A stretch of DNA of 64,000 bases from JAOARY01 sp045345765 (GTDB taxonomy: Bacteria > Bacillota > Clostridia > Peptostreptococcales > Peptostreptococcaceae): the NCBI GenBank assembly GCA_045345765.1, contig CP148265.1:1364001-1428000 (forward strand). Reading direction: 5' to 3'. The position numbers were made by a program, and so were the translations under genes. Position 1 is the first letter of the stretch; the number at the start of each line of letters is the position of its first letter. The notes under the pieces were generated by a model. It did not search any database. It saw only the letters and a list, made by a program, of their open reading frames with translations, and had not been told where the DNA came from. Shown piece after piece: positions 43,924 through 52,944 of the stretch.

Positions 43924-45072
43924 ATGAAGAAAAATAAATTTATTTTTGTATTAGGTATAATTTCGGTGCTTACTTTGGGAGTGTTTAGTATAGTACAAAA
44001 ACAAGATAAGCATATAAATATTAAAAATGAAAATACAAGAAAAGAAGAATCAAATAATGAAAAATTAAAGAAGAAAGATATTATAAATAAATACAAAAAA
44101 CATGAGGTAGAATATATAATTAATGAAATGAATATCATAATAAAAAATCAAGATTTAGAAATTGGTCAAAATCCAAACTATATTTTATTATATATAGATA
44201 CATTAAAAGAAAAAGAAATAGATGATGAAAATTTAATGTCTATTTTAAAAAACGAAGAATATGAAGATTTAACTAAATATATAGTAGCTCAGGATTATAT
44301 AGCAAAAAATATAGATAAAAAAGAAGAAATAGCTGAATTTGTAAGTACTATAATATCAAGTGAAAATATAAATGATGAAATAAAATTGCTCTTTATAAAT
44401 AGTTTTGATTTAAAGAGTGAAGAAGAAATAAAAAAAGAAATAGATCAACTCTTAAAAATAATAGAAAATAACGATGAAGAACTAGGTTTTAATGCTTTAA
44501 AATCGCTATATGATTTGGATACCAAAAAGGCATATGAAATAGCTAACGAAATAATAGATGATAGAAAAAACAAATCAAAGCATCAAATCTCAGGAGCTTT
44601 AAAAATAAAATCTAAATATATATCAGAATTTGATTTAGATAATGAAGAAGAAATCAAAGAGGAATTTATAAATCTGTGTATGAATTATATAGATAATACA
44701 ATAGATAATAAAAAAGATGCAGATGAGAATAGTATAAGAAATTCTTCAATCTATGCATTAAGAGATTTGTCTGATAAAAATGCTATATTTAAGATAATAA
44801 ATAGCGAAAATATAGAAGAAAGTGAAAAAGTATATTGCTTAAAATATAATTTTGATGTAATAAAAAATGTAATAGAGAACAATCCGTCTAAAGAAGATAT
44901 AGAAAATGTATTAAAAGCAAATGAATTAAGACCTTTTACTGATTACAAAAAAGGGTTTGACAAACTTATAGAAAATGAAACTGATAATGAAGTTATAAAA
45001 AAATATCAAAAAGCAATAAAAGAGATAAATGAAAAAGGTAGAAGTGGAAATAAAAAATATTTAGAAGATTAA
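43924..45072 (+). CDS. membrane-anchored helical-repeat protein
   Basis: 382 residues from ATG 43924 (AGGGGTGG upstream). N-terminal hydrophobic anchor or signal (KFIFVLGIISVLTLGVFSIV), then an all-helical acidic region with irregular HEAT-like repeats (DDEIKLLFINSFDLKSEEEI, GFNALKSLYDLDTKKAYEIA, NSSIYALRDLSDKNAIFKII). Extracytoplasmic. Family not recognised. Confidence 0.65.
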   Translation: MKKNKFIFVLGIISVLTLGVFSIVQKQDKHINIKNENTRKEESNNEKLKKKDIINKYKKHEVEYIINEMNIIIKNQDLEIGQNPNYILLYIDTLKEKEIDDENLMSILKNEEYEDLTKYIVAQDYIAKNIDKKEEIAEFVSTIISSENINDEIKLLFINSFDLKSEEEIKKEIDQLLKIIENNDEELGFNALKSLYDLDTKKAYEIANEIIDDRKNKSKHQISGALKIKSKYISEFDLDNEEEIKEEFINLCMNYIDNTIDNKKDADENSIRNSSIYALRDLSDKNAIFKIINSENIEESEKVYCLKYNFDVIKNVIENNPSKEDIENVLKANELRPFTDYKKGFDKLIENETDNEVIKKYQKAIKEINEKGRSGNKKYLED

Positions 45073-45074
45073 AT

Positions 45075-45123
45075 AAAAAAGCTGTTAACTTAAGAAAAAT
45101 GACTTAAGTTAACAGCTTTTTTA
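45075..45123. terminator. strong terminator after the helical-repeat protein
   Basis: AAGCTGTTAACTTAAG pairs perfectly with CTTAAGTTAACAGCTT around a short loop, with A-run before and T-run after. Could also stop the minus-strand small gene. Confidence 0.95.
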
Positions 45124-45142
45124 TTAACTATATTAATAGATA

Positions 45143-45283
45143 TCATATTATTCTTTCTAAATTAAGTTCATTTTGAATACAATTTAAGCTTGTATTTTTT
45201 GTGAAATTATTATTATTGCATTCAAAAAAGAAGCAAATCATTATTACAAGAAATAAAATAACTATAAAATAAATTTTTTTCAT
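45143..45283 (-). CDS. 46-residue exported or membrane peptide
   Basis: Minus-strand ATG at 45283 preceded by AGGGAGG. Encodes MKKIYFIVILFLVIMICFFF, then ECNNNNFTKNTSLNC and an acidic end. One hydrophobic segment right after two lysines; a Cys follows (FFFEC), but this is not a canonical lipobox. Good ribosome-binding site and a terminator in front of it support expression. Function unknown. Confidence 0.6.
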   Translation of the reverse strand: MKKIYFIVILFLVIMICFFFECNNNNFTKNTSLNCIQNELNLERII

Positions 45284-45460
45284 AAAAAACCTCCCTAAAG
45301 AACGAAAAAATAAATAAAAAGTGGTAAAAAATTCTATGATTTAATAATAATTCAAAATGGAGTTAATATCAAGTGTAAAAAATTTAATATAGTTTACAAT
45401 TGATTGTAGAATTTTTTCATATCTATAAAAAATTCTGATTTTTCGACATTTTATAAAAAC

Positions 45461-45497
45461 TTATCCACAGGAACTGTGGATAAAATCTGTGAATAAA
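45461..45497. promoter_or_regulatory. cluster of three DnaA boxes
   Basis: TTATCCACA (45461-45469) on the + strand, TGTGGATAA (45475-45483) as a perfect inverted partner 5 nt away, and TGTGAATAA (45489-45497, reverse of TTATTCACA). All fit TTATNCACA. They lie 60 nt upstream of an acetyltransferase gene that holds a fourth box and a parS-like site. Confidence 0.8.
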
Positions 45498-45559
45498 TAT
45501 ATATGTAATTGGGGTAGATATATAATATCAAAAAATAGCTAGATTACTGGGAGGTGAGT

Positions 45560-46201
45560 ATGATGGATGCGAGATTAAAAATTCAAAAAATGACAAGAGA
45601 AGATGTTGATAAAATGGATAATTGGGTTGGATTTGTGGATAAGTTATTTGATGATTACAATTTTCCAATACTCACAGAGGAACAAAAAAATAAATGGTTT
45701 CACGTGAAAAATAATAAATATAGAAGATGTTATAGTATATATTTAAATCAAAATTTAATTGGTTATATTTCACTTAGAGATATAAAAAAAATAAGAAGAA
45801 TATCAGAACTTGGTATTGTTATAGATTCTAGATTTGTATCAAAAGGCTATGGAACTAAAGCTCTTGAGATGTTTTTGGATTGGTATTTTAAAGAATTAGA
45901 TTATAATAAAATTTATCTTAGAGTAGCATCATTCAACCAAAGAGCTATAAAATTATACAAGAACATGAAATTCAAAAAAATTAAAGATATTTATGAAACT
46001 ATTGATATTTCAAAAGTTGATTTATATCAAAATGAAATATATAAAAAGTATAAAAAAGATTTCGTTATTAGTAATAGGGATATTAAATGCAAATTTTACC
46101 TCATGGAGTTATCCACAAAAGAAGAGCCTATCATGTGGACAATTATAGATTATTTAATCAAAAACTATTCATTTATGAAATTAAAAAACAGCAAAAAATA
46201 A
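45560..46201 (+). CDS. GNAT-family N-acetyltransferase
   Basis: 213 residues. GNAT fold with the acetyl-CoA loop in VIDSRFVSKGYGTKALEMFL (R..G.G, about 95-114) and YLRVASFNQRAIKLYKNMKF (motif B, about 125-144). Closest in shape to RimJ/RimL-type enzymes; substrate unknown. GGAGGTG serves the ATG at 45560 or 45563. About 60 residues follow the GNAT core. The gene is remarkable for carrying a parS-like site (codons WFHVKN) and a DnaA box (codons for LSTK). Confidence 0.8.
   Translation: MMDARLKIQKMTREDVDKMDNWVGFVDKLFDDYNFPILTEEQKNKWFHVKNNKYRRCYSIYLNQNLIGYISLRDIKKIRRISELGIVIDSRFVSKGYGTKALEMFLDWYFKELDYNKIYLRVASFNQRAIKLYKNMKFKKIKDIYETIDISKVDLYQNEIYKKYKKDFVISNRDIKCKFYLMELSTKEEPIMWTIIDYLIKNYSFMKLKNSKK
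45696..45711. promoter_or_regulatory. parS-like ParB-binding site
   Basis: GGTTTCACGTGAAAAA matches the universal parS TGTTTCACGTGAAACA at 14 of 16 positions, including the whole TTTCACGTGAAA core. It is inside the acetyltransferase gene, as parS sites often are inside genes near the origin. Confidence 0.75.
46109..46117 (+). promoter_or_regulatory. DnaA box inside the acetyltransferase gene
   Basis: TTATCCACA, a perfect consensus nonamer, about 610 nt from the three-box cluster. Confidence 0.65.
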
Positions 46202-46331
46202 GCCTTAGAATATAAATTATATATTTAGAGGCTTATTTTATTATTTATTTTAAGATAAAACTAAATATATTTACTCACTCACTCACGACAGATTAATTTT
46301 AAAAGTGGTATTTTTTTTAAGAGTTTAAAAA

Positions 46332-47417
46332 TTAGTCTTTATATTTTTTTGCAATCTCATAGAATTTATCTTTGATATTTAAAAACAATTTAACTAAAAG
46401 AGGATCAAAATGCTTACCTGATTCAGATTCAATTATGGAAACAACTTTATCATGAGAATAAGCTTCTTTATAAACTCTCTTACTAATAAGAGCATCATAC
46501 ACATCAGCAACTGCCATTAATCTTCCGCTAATTGGAATATCTTCACCTTTAAGTCCAAGTGGATAACCTGTTCCATCCCATTTTTCATGGTGAGTATAAG
46601 CTATTTCTGTAGCCAATTTAAGAAATGAATTTTTGCCAAGTGATTTTTCCGCATTCATAAAAGCATTTTTACCGTAATAAGCGTGTTTTTTCATATCTTC
46701 AAATTCTTCTTTTGTTAATTTACCTGGTTTTTTTAATATCCTATCTTCTACTGCAACTTTACCAACATCATGTAAAGCAGCACAATTAAAGAGATTTTTG
46801 ATATATTCGTTTGTTAAGAAATTATATTTATCGGTCTTTTGAAGTTCTTCTGCCAGTATTTTCACATAATATTTTGTTCTTATTATATGTCCACCTGTTT
46901 CTGGGTCTCTAGTTTCTGCAAGATTTGCCAATGTATGAATTGTTACATTTTGAGTTTCTTCAAGTTCTGTGGTTCTTTTAGATACTTCTTTTTCTAATAT
47001 TATATTTTGATTTTTTAATTGTTCTCTCATAAGTTTGAGTGTAAGATGTGTTTCTATTCTTTTTTTTACAACCAAAGGATTATAAGGTTTTTTGATATAG
47101 TCAACCGCTCCAAGTTCAAACCCTTTAGCTTCACTTTTTTCATCTTCAATGGCTGAAACAAATATAATAGGGATATCTAAGTCTTTATAATCTTTCTTTA
47201 TAATTTTACAAAGTTCATATCCATTTAATTTAGGCATCATTATATCTAATAATATCAAATCAGGAATTTGTATTTTTATTGCATCTAAAGCATCAAACCC
47301 ATTTATACAGGCCATTATTCTATACTCATTTTTTAAAATCTCAACAAGTATATCCAAATTAGTTGCAAAATCATCTACTATTAAAATAAGAGGTTTCGAT
47401 TCATTCATTTGTATCAC
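46332..47417 (-). CDS. response regulator with HD-GYP phosphodiesterase output
   Basis: 361 residues. Receiver domain (VDDFATNLDILVEIL; Asp in LILLDIMMPKLNGYE, about 56), a short coiled coil, then an HD-GYP domain: ALHDVGKVAVEDRIL (HD), YTHHEKWDGTGYPLGL (HH and GYP), PISGRLMAVADVYDAL. Predicted to hydrolyse cyclic di-GMP when phosphorylated. Downstream of and overlapping the hybrid kinase by 17 nt, so they form one two-component pathway. Confidence 0.92.
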   Translation of the reverse strand: MIQMNESKPLILIVDDFATNLDILVEILKNEYRIMACINGFDALDAIKIQIPDLILLDIMMPKLNGYELCKIIKKDYKDLDIPIIFVSAIEDEKSEAKGFELGAVDYIKKPYNPLVVKKRIETHLTLKLMREQLKNQNIILEKEVSKRTTELEETQNVTIHTLANLAETRDPETGGHIIRTKYYVKILAEELQKTDKYNFLTNEYIKNLFNCAALHDVGKVAVEDRILKKPGKLTKEEFEDMKKHAYYGKNAFMNAEKSLGKNSFLKLATEIAYTHHEKWDGTGYPLGLKGEDIPISGRLMAVADVYDALISKRVYKEAYSHDKVVSIIESESGKHFDPLLVKLFLNIKDKFYEIAKKYKD

Positions 47418-49602
47418 CTACTTTATTTAATGTATTTTTAATATTATTACAGTATTTAGAACTTGATTTAAAATCATATTTTTTTAATGATTTTTTTAGA
47501 TAATCAATTTCTACATTTATATTGCTTGGATAAATATATTTATCAATTTTTTTTAATATATCATGGCTGGAAATAGGGTCATATTTTGACAATGTTATAG
47601 ATAGATTATCAAATAATATTTTGGATTTATCTAGATTAAAATCATCTTTGTCCACTTCTGTTTTTTGTAATTTTATATTTTTTAATTCATTTAAAAATTT
47701 TTGCATAGTTTTTTTGAATTTAATAAAATCTAAGTCACTTTCGAATATATCAATTTTTTTTGATTTAAGTTCTAATTGCTTAGATTCATTAAATAAATTA
47801 ATATTAGCAAGTGTACCACTAAGACCTTTTAGAGTGTGAAGATACCTAGATTTTTCTTCATTTTTTAATTTGAAAAAATCAGATTTAAAATTTTTATAGG
47901 TATTAAAAAAATCAACTAAACTTTTTTGAAGTAAATTCTCATTATTATTTAAATTATTAAGTGCATGTTCAAAATCAATACTAGAGATATAGGGTATTTT
48001 GGATTCATTTTTAATACCGATATTTAAAAAATCTTTGGAAATATCATTGGAAATATTATTTTCAATATCATCAAATAAAGAAGAAAGAACTTCTAATGCT
48101 TGTAATTTATCAATAGGTTTTTTTATATGATTTTTTAAATTGTATTTTGCTAAATTATCAATTTTATTTTCTGCTGAAAGGGCAATTACTGGTATATCTA
48201 ACTGAAGTTCATTTTTTATTTTTAGAGCAAATTCATAACCATTTAATAAAGGCATTTCTATATCTGTAATGATTAAATCATAATAAGGATTATCCTTTAG
48301 ATATTCTAAGGCTTCTAAAGGTTTATTAAAATCATCAACATAAAATCCTAAGCTGACAAGAAGCTCTTTGCTAATAAGGAGGTTTATATTGCTATCATCT
48401 AACAATAATACTCTTTTTTGATTTAGTTTTTTTAGATTCTTTATTTTAATTTCTTTTGATTTATCTTCTATTAATTTAGGATTCTTTATACTTATAGATT
48501 CTAATATGCTGTTATATAGTACAGATTTATTTAAAGGTGTTACTATATAATTATTATATTTAATAGGTAATAATGCTGATTTGCTAACATTTTTGGAAGC
48601 TAAAATATATATGGATAGATTAAATTTAGATATATAGTCTATAAATTTATTAGTTGTTTTGAATGAAGTTTTTTCTAAAATATCATAATCTATAAATCCA
48701 GCAACAAAATTATTTTTTATATTTAAATTATTTTCTAAAAACCCATCAAAATCTAAATAATTATAATTTTTAAGCTTTAAATCCTTTGAAAATTCATTTA
48801 TAAGTTCATTGGTCATAATCTTATTATTGATAACAAAAAAACTACTATTTTCTATTAATGTAGGTTCTTTTATAAGATCACCAAAATCCATGAATTTTTT
48901 TCTTAAATCTAGTTTAATACTGGCTTTAGTACCTCTATTTTTTATGGACTGAATGTTTAAAGACCCTTCTAAAAGATTAACTAAATTATTAACTACATTA
49001 AGTCCAATGCCAAGTCCTTCATAAGTTCTTTCAAGACAATTTTCTTCTTGATAAAAGGCATCATAAATTTTATCTAAATTAAATTTAGAAATACCAACAC
49101 CGCTATCTTCAATTATAAATTCTAAAGTTATAAATTCCTCTTTTTGATTGCTAAGCTTTATTAACATAGAAACAAATCCATCATCAGTAAATTTGAAACT
49201 ATTATCCATAAGGTTATAAAGAATTTTGTATATTTTTTTGTAATCTCCTACCAAGTTAAGCGGAACATTTTCATAGATTTCAATATGTGATTTTAGTTTT
49301 TTCAGATAATATTTATTTGAAATTTCTTGTTCTAAGCTGGACACAAGATCTTTTAAATTAAAATGCTCAAAATTAATATTTGTTTTTAAATTATTATTTA
49401 TATAATATAGACTGTTTAAAAGTTCTTTTATTTTAAGGCTTTCATCCTTTATATTTTTTAAATAGGTTGATATTTCATCATCTTTATTTTTCTGTTCTAT
49501 AAAGTTCACCATATTCAAAATTATATTTAAAGGAGTGTTAAATTCATGCGAGAATTTGCTTAATATATATCTTTTGAAATGAGAAAATTCATTATTGTTC
49601 AA
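47401..49602 (-). CDS. soluble hybrid histidine kinase (HisKA-HATPase-REC-HPt) without sensor
   Basis: 733 residues. The phosphoacceptor is almost at the start (KFSHEFNTPLNIILNMV, His 19), with no membrane or PAS domain before it. An ATPase follows (IEDSGVGISKFNLD, EGLGIGLNVVNNLV), then a pseudo-receiver-like stretch, a receiver (LIITDIEMPLLNGYEFALKI) and a C-terminal HPt with YLHTLKGLSGTLAN (about 586-600). This is a complete internal His-Asp-His relay feeding the HD-GYP regulator. Input is presumably by protein partners or dimerisation. AGGGAGG upstream. Confidence 0.9.
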   Translation of the reverse strand: MNNNEFSHFKRYILSKFSHEFNTPLNIILNMVNFIEQKNKDDEISTYLKNIKDESLKIKELLNSLYYINNNLKTNINFEHFNLKDLVSSLEQEISNKYYLKKLKSHIEIYENVPLNLVGDYKKIYKILYNLMDNSFKFTDDGFVSMLIKLSNQKEEFITLEFIIEDSGVGISKFNLDKIYDAFYQEENCLERTYEGLGIGLNVVNNLVNLLEGSLNIQSIKNRGTKASIKLDLRKKFMDFGDLIKEPTLIENSSFFVINNKIMTNELINEFSKDLKLKNYNYLDFDGFLENNLNIKNNFVAGFIDYDILEKTSFKTTNKFIDYISKFNLSIYILASKNVSKSALLPIKYNNYIVTPLNKSVLYNSILESISIKNPKLIEDKSKEIKIKNLKKLNQKRVLLLDDSNINLLISKELLVSLGFYVDDFNKPLEALEYLKDNPYYDLIITDIEMPLLNGYEFALKIKNELQLDIPVIALSAENKIDNLAKYNLKNHIKKPIDKLQALEVLSSLFDDIENNISNDISKDFLNIGIKNESKIPYISSIDFEHALNNLNNNENLLQKSLVDFFNTYKNFKSDFFKLKNEEKSRYLHTLKGLSGTLANINLFNESKQLELKSKKIDIFESDLDFIKFKKTMQKFLNELKNIKLQKTEVDKDDFNLDKSKILFDNLSITLSKYDPISSHDILKKIDKYIYPSNINVEIDYLKKSLKKYDFKSSSKYCNNIKNTLNKVGDTNE

Positions 49603-49822
49603 AATGTTCTCCCTCCTTTTTGATTTCTATTTATAAATATACCTAATAAAAGAGTTGAAAAACATAAAGTAAATTAGATGTACCTTGTTATTAAGAACAT
49701 AAATCTATTATTTAGATTAGATTGAAATTAAAATATTAAAATACTATTAGAAAAACATTAAAAGCATTGAAATTATGCGATTTGTAGAGTATAGTTTAAT
49801 TATAAGAGGGAGGGCGGTTTAA

Positions 49823-50422
49823 GTGACTAAACAAGATTATATGGATGAACTTTATGATTTGCTTAGAAATATAGATGATAGACAAAGGAAGAAAATATTA
49901 TACGAGTATGAGGATTGTTTTAATACCTTTATGGATCAAGGAAAACATGTGGATGAGATTGTAAAAATAATAGGAACACCAAAAGAAGTTGCAAGAAGAT
50001 ATGATGTGAAAATTTTCAATATAGATAGATTAAGTGGTGATAGTTCGGGATTTGGAATAAAGGCAATAATTGCATTTATAGCACTTATGTTTTTTAATAT
50101 AACATTCGTGCTAGGTCCATATATATCAGTTCTTGTATTGGCATTTTGTATACTTATAGTAGCTTTATGTTTTATTTTTATAGGTATTGCAGTGCCGTTA
50201 GCGATAGTTTTAGAGCCGTTACTTGGTTTTACTGGATATATAAATATTAACATGAACTTTCAAAATCAAGCTTTAGGTAATTTAGGATTGGTTTTTGGTG
50301 GTATAGCTTTATTATTTTTAGGTGTAGTGCTAATTTTACTTGGAATAAAAGCAATCAAATTTATATTTAATTTAACAAAAGCTTATATATTATTTAATGT
50401 TAGACTTATAAAAAGTGTTTAA
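49823..50422 (+). CDS. DUF1700 (HAAS-domain) membrane protein
   Basis: 199 residues from GTG with GAGGGAGGG upstream. N-terminal HAAS-type helical domain (KQDYMDELYDLLRNIDDRQR, then EIVKIIGTPKEVARRYDV) and four membrane helices. Such proteins usually sit beside a PadR regulator and a DUF4097 protein in envelope-stress operons. Here DUF4097 is present but no PadR gene. A small secreted-peptide gene and DUF4097 follow. Confidence 0.82.
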   Translation: MTKQDYMDELYDLLRNIDDRQRKKILYEYEDCFNTFMDQGKHVDEIVKIIGTPKEVARRYDVKIFNIDRLSGDSSGFGIKAIIAFIALMFFNITFVLGPYISVLVLAFCILIVALCFIFIGIAVPLAIVLEPLLGFTGYININMNFQNQALGNLGLVFGGIALLFLGVVLILLGIKAIKFIFNLTKAYILFNVRLIKSV

Positions 50423-50491
50423 TTAAGCATTTGTAAGATGGTTTTAAATAATATTACTTATTGTTCTTATTAAATATAAAGGGGTGAGATT

Positions 50492-50650
50492 TTGAAAAAA
50501 TTAATTTTGATAATGAGTGCGTTATTTATAGTATTTATGATTTTTTCAGTAGTATGTCTTAGTTTATCAGGTCCAAGTTTACCAAGTGATTGTAAATCAG
50601 AAAAAATCAAATTAAATAATTTTAAATTAGAATGGAGATGTAAAGATTAA
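50492..50650 (+). CDS. 52-residue secreted or membrane peptide
   Basis: TTG start at 50492 with GGGGTGAG upstream encodes MKKLILIMSALFIVFMIFSV, then VCLSLSGPSLPSDCKSEKIK and an end in EWRCKD. One hydrophobic segment plus two cysteines (DCK, RCK) that could form a disulfide. Between DUF1700 and DUF4097 in the same direction, so probably part of that operon. Not recognised. Confidence 0.6.
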   Translation: MKKLILIMSALFIVFMIFSVVCLSLSGPSLPSDCKSEKIKLNNFKLEWRCKD

Positions 50651-50665
50651 AAGGTGGTGCGGAAA

Positions 50666-51529
50666 ATGAAGAAGAGATTTATATTAGTGTTCTTTATATT
50701 GTTTTTGATATCTGCACTAATGTCAACGTTATTTTTTAAATTTGCAGGTGTAAAAACAGATGGGAATGGTGGGGAATTTAATATATCAATAAAAACAAAA
50801 GAGAATATAACAGATTATGGTAAGACATATACTTATGATGTAAAAGAAGTGGAATCAATAAGTGTAAAAACACAGTCGATGCCAATAACAATAAAAAGAG
50901 AAGATAGAAAAGATATATTAGTTATTATCGAGTCTGAAAAAGATAATAATTATGATGTAATTACTCAATTAGAAAATAAAACTTTAAAAATTGAAATAGA
51001 TGAGAATTCTAAAAATCAAATTGGTTTTTTGGAATTAAATGATGTAGATATAATTATTCCAAACAACTATGAACTAAAAAGCATACATGCAAATTCCATA
51101 ACAGGATATATTAACACAGCAGATGTTGGTAATTTAAATATTTCAAATACCTCTGGAAATATAGATATAGAAAATGGATATGATGATTTAATTGTAACGA
51201 ATGTTTCTGGGTATATATCTATTGGTGGGGAATATTCAAAGATTAATGCTAATAATGTTGCTGGTGAAATTGAATTAGAATCTGATATATTTGACGAAGC
51301 TATATTAAATACTGTCTCTGGAAATATAGAACTTTATGTATCTAAAGATTTTTCTGCTAATTATTATTTTAGCACTATTTCAGGTAAGACAGATTTTGAT
51401 ATAGAGAATAATTATAAGAAGATTAATAAGAATCAAGGTATAATTGGCGAATATAAGGAAGAAAATAAAAATGATTTTAAAATCACTGTAAAAACTGTAA
51501 CAGGAGAATTTAACTTGAATAATAATTAA
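50666..51529 (+). CDS. DUF4097-family envelope beta-helix protein
   Basis: 287 residues from ATG 50666 (AAGGTGGTG upstream; a frame from 50654 overlaps it). Signal anchor (RFILVFFILFLISALMSTLF), then the DUF4097 pattern of short beta repeats: INTADVGNLNISNTSGNIDI, LIVTNVSGYISIGGEYSKI, AILNTVSGNIELYVSKDFSA. Right-handed beta-helix expected outside the membrane. Function of the family is not settled; association with HAAS proteins suggests envelope monitoring. Confidence 0.8.
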   Translation: MKKRFILVFFILFLISALMSTLFFKFAGVKTDGNGGEFNISIKTKENITDYGKTYTYDVKEVESISVKTQSMPITIKREDRKDILVIIESEKDNNYDVITQLENKTLKIEIDENSKNQIGFLELNDVDIIIPNNYELKSIHANSITGYINTADVGNLNISNTSGNIDIENGYDDLIVTNVSGYISIGGEYSKINANNVAGEIELESDIFDEAILNTVSGNIELYVSKDFSANYYFSTISGKTDFDIENNYKKINKNQGIIGEYKEENKNDFKITVKTVTGEFNLNNN

Positions 51530-51536
51530 AAACTCA

Positions 51537-51587
51537 TTGCATTATTTACGAATATTTGTTACAATTAGTTGTAAAGCGTTCGGCTTT
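51537..51587 (+). promoter_or_regulatory. purA promoter with paired PurR-box-like elements
   Basis: TTGCAT (51537-51542), 17 nt, TACAAT (51560-51565). A weak PurBox lies around ACGAAT (51548-51553) within the spacer. An inverted one, AAGCCGAACGCT on the minus strand (51576-51587), contains the CCGAAC core. The two roughly 14-nt boxes are about 16 nt apart, as in Bacillus PurR operators. The first has two core mismatches. Confidence 0.5.
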
Positions 51588-51618
51588 GCAAAAATTTCCG
51601 TTTCATGAGGTGAAAAAT

Positions 51619-52896
51619 ATGTCTAGATTAATAGTTGTTGGCTCTCAATGGGGAGATGAAGGTAAAGGTAAAATTATAGATTTTCTTGCTGAACAAGCAG
51701 AGGTTGTTGTTAGATACTCTGGCGGAAACAATGCAGGACACACAGTTGTTGTTGGAGAAAATGAATATAAATTACACTTAATTCCTTCTGGAATATTATA
51801 CAATGGAGAATGTTTTATAAGTGCTGGAACAGTAATTGATCCAGAAGTTCTTCTTAATGAAATTGATTATTTGGATAAAAAAGGAATTAAAGTTGATAAT
51901 TTAAGAATAGATCAAAGAGCTCACGTTATATTCCCTTACCATAAGAGATTAGACGTATTAGCTGAAGAAAAAAGAGGAAAAAATAACATAGGAACTACTA
52001 AAAGAGGTATAGGTCCATGTTATAAAGATAAAACTGAAAGAATCGGTATTAGAATGTGTGATATGTTATCACCGACTTTCAAAGAAAAATTAAAAAGAAA
52101 TGTAGATGCAAAAAATAAACTAGTTAGAGCTGTTTATGATGTTGATGGTTTTGACTTTGAAGAAATATATGAAAACTACATGGGTTATGCTGAGAAATTA
52201 GCTAAGCATGTAATAGATACTTCAATACCTTTATATGATGCATGTATTAAGGAAAAGAAAGTATTATTTGAAGGAGCTCAAGGAACTTTATTAGACCTTG
52301 ATTTTGGAACTTATCCGTTTGTAACTTCTTCTAATCCAGTATCTGGTGGAGTTTGTACAGGTACAGGAATTGGACCTACTATGATTGATGAAGTTGTTGG
52401 AGTTGTTAAGGCTTATACAACGAGAGTAGGTAAAGGACCTTTCCCAACAGAATTATTTGATGATATGGGAGAAAGAATAAGACAAGTTGGACATGAGTTT
52501 GGAACAACTACAGGTCGTTCAAGAAGATGTGGATGGTTTGATAGTGTAATAGTAAGATACGCTGTAAGAACAAATGGACTTACAAGTTTAGCGCTTACTA
52601 AATTAGATGTATTAAGCGGTATAGATACAATAAAAATCTGTAATGGATATAAGATAAACGGAGAAATAGTAAGAGATTTCCCTGCTAATATAGAAGATTT
52701 AGAATTATGCGAACCAGTATATGAAGAGGTTCCAGGTTGGAAGGAAGATATAACTAATGTAACTAAGTTTGAAGATCTACCAGAAAACGCAAAGAAATAT
52801 GTAAATAAAATAGAAGAAATATGTGGCGTTCATATTCCAATAGTAGCTGTTGGACCAAAGAGAAGCCAAACAATAGTAAGAGAAAATATATTTTAA
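51619..52896 (+). CDS. purA: adenylosuccinate synthetase
   Basis: 425 residues from ATG 51619 with GAGGTG upstream; the frame is open to 51556, but the extra part covers the promoter region. Uses GTP to join aspartate to IMP, the first committed step to AMP. Motifs GSQWGDEGKGKIIDFLAE (P-loop), YSGGNNAGHTVVV, FEGAQGTLLDLDFGTYPFVT, TGRSRRCGWFD and LALTKLDVL all present. Single-gene unit near dnaB, as in many Firmicutes. Confidence 0.97.
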   Translation: MSRLIVVGSQWGDEGKGKIIDFLAEQAEVVVRYSGGNNAGHTVVVGENEYKLHLIPSGILYNGECFISAGTVIDPEVLLNEIDYLDKKGIKVDNLRIDQRAHVIFPYHKRLDVLAEEKRGKNNIGTTKRGIGPCYKDKTERIGIRMCDMLSPTFKEKLKRNVDAKNKLVRAVYDVDGFDFEEIYENYMGYAEKLAKHVIDTSIPLYDACIKEKKVLFEGAQGTLLDLDFGTYPFVTSSNPVSGGVCTGTGIGPTMIDEVVGVVKAYTTRVGKGPFPTELFDDMGERIRQVGHEFGTTTGRSRRCGWFDSVIVRYAVRTNGLTSLALTKLDVLSGIDTIKICNGYKINGEIVRDFPANIEDLELCEPVYEEVPGWKEDITNVTKFEDLPENAKKYVNKIEEICGVHIPIVAVGPKRSQTIVRENIF

Positions 52897-52912
52897 TATA
52901 TGATATAAATAA

Positions 52913-52944
52913 AAAAAAAGAAGAGTGATTACTCTTCTTTTTTT
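52913..52944. terminator. bidirectional terminator after purA
   Basis: AAAAGAAGAGT pairs with ACTCTTCTTTT around GATT, with A and T flanks. The right arm encodes the end of the converging gene. Confidence 0.92.
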
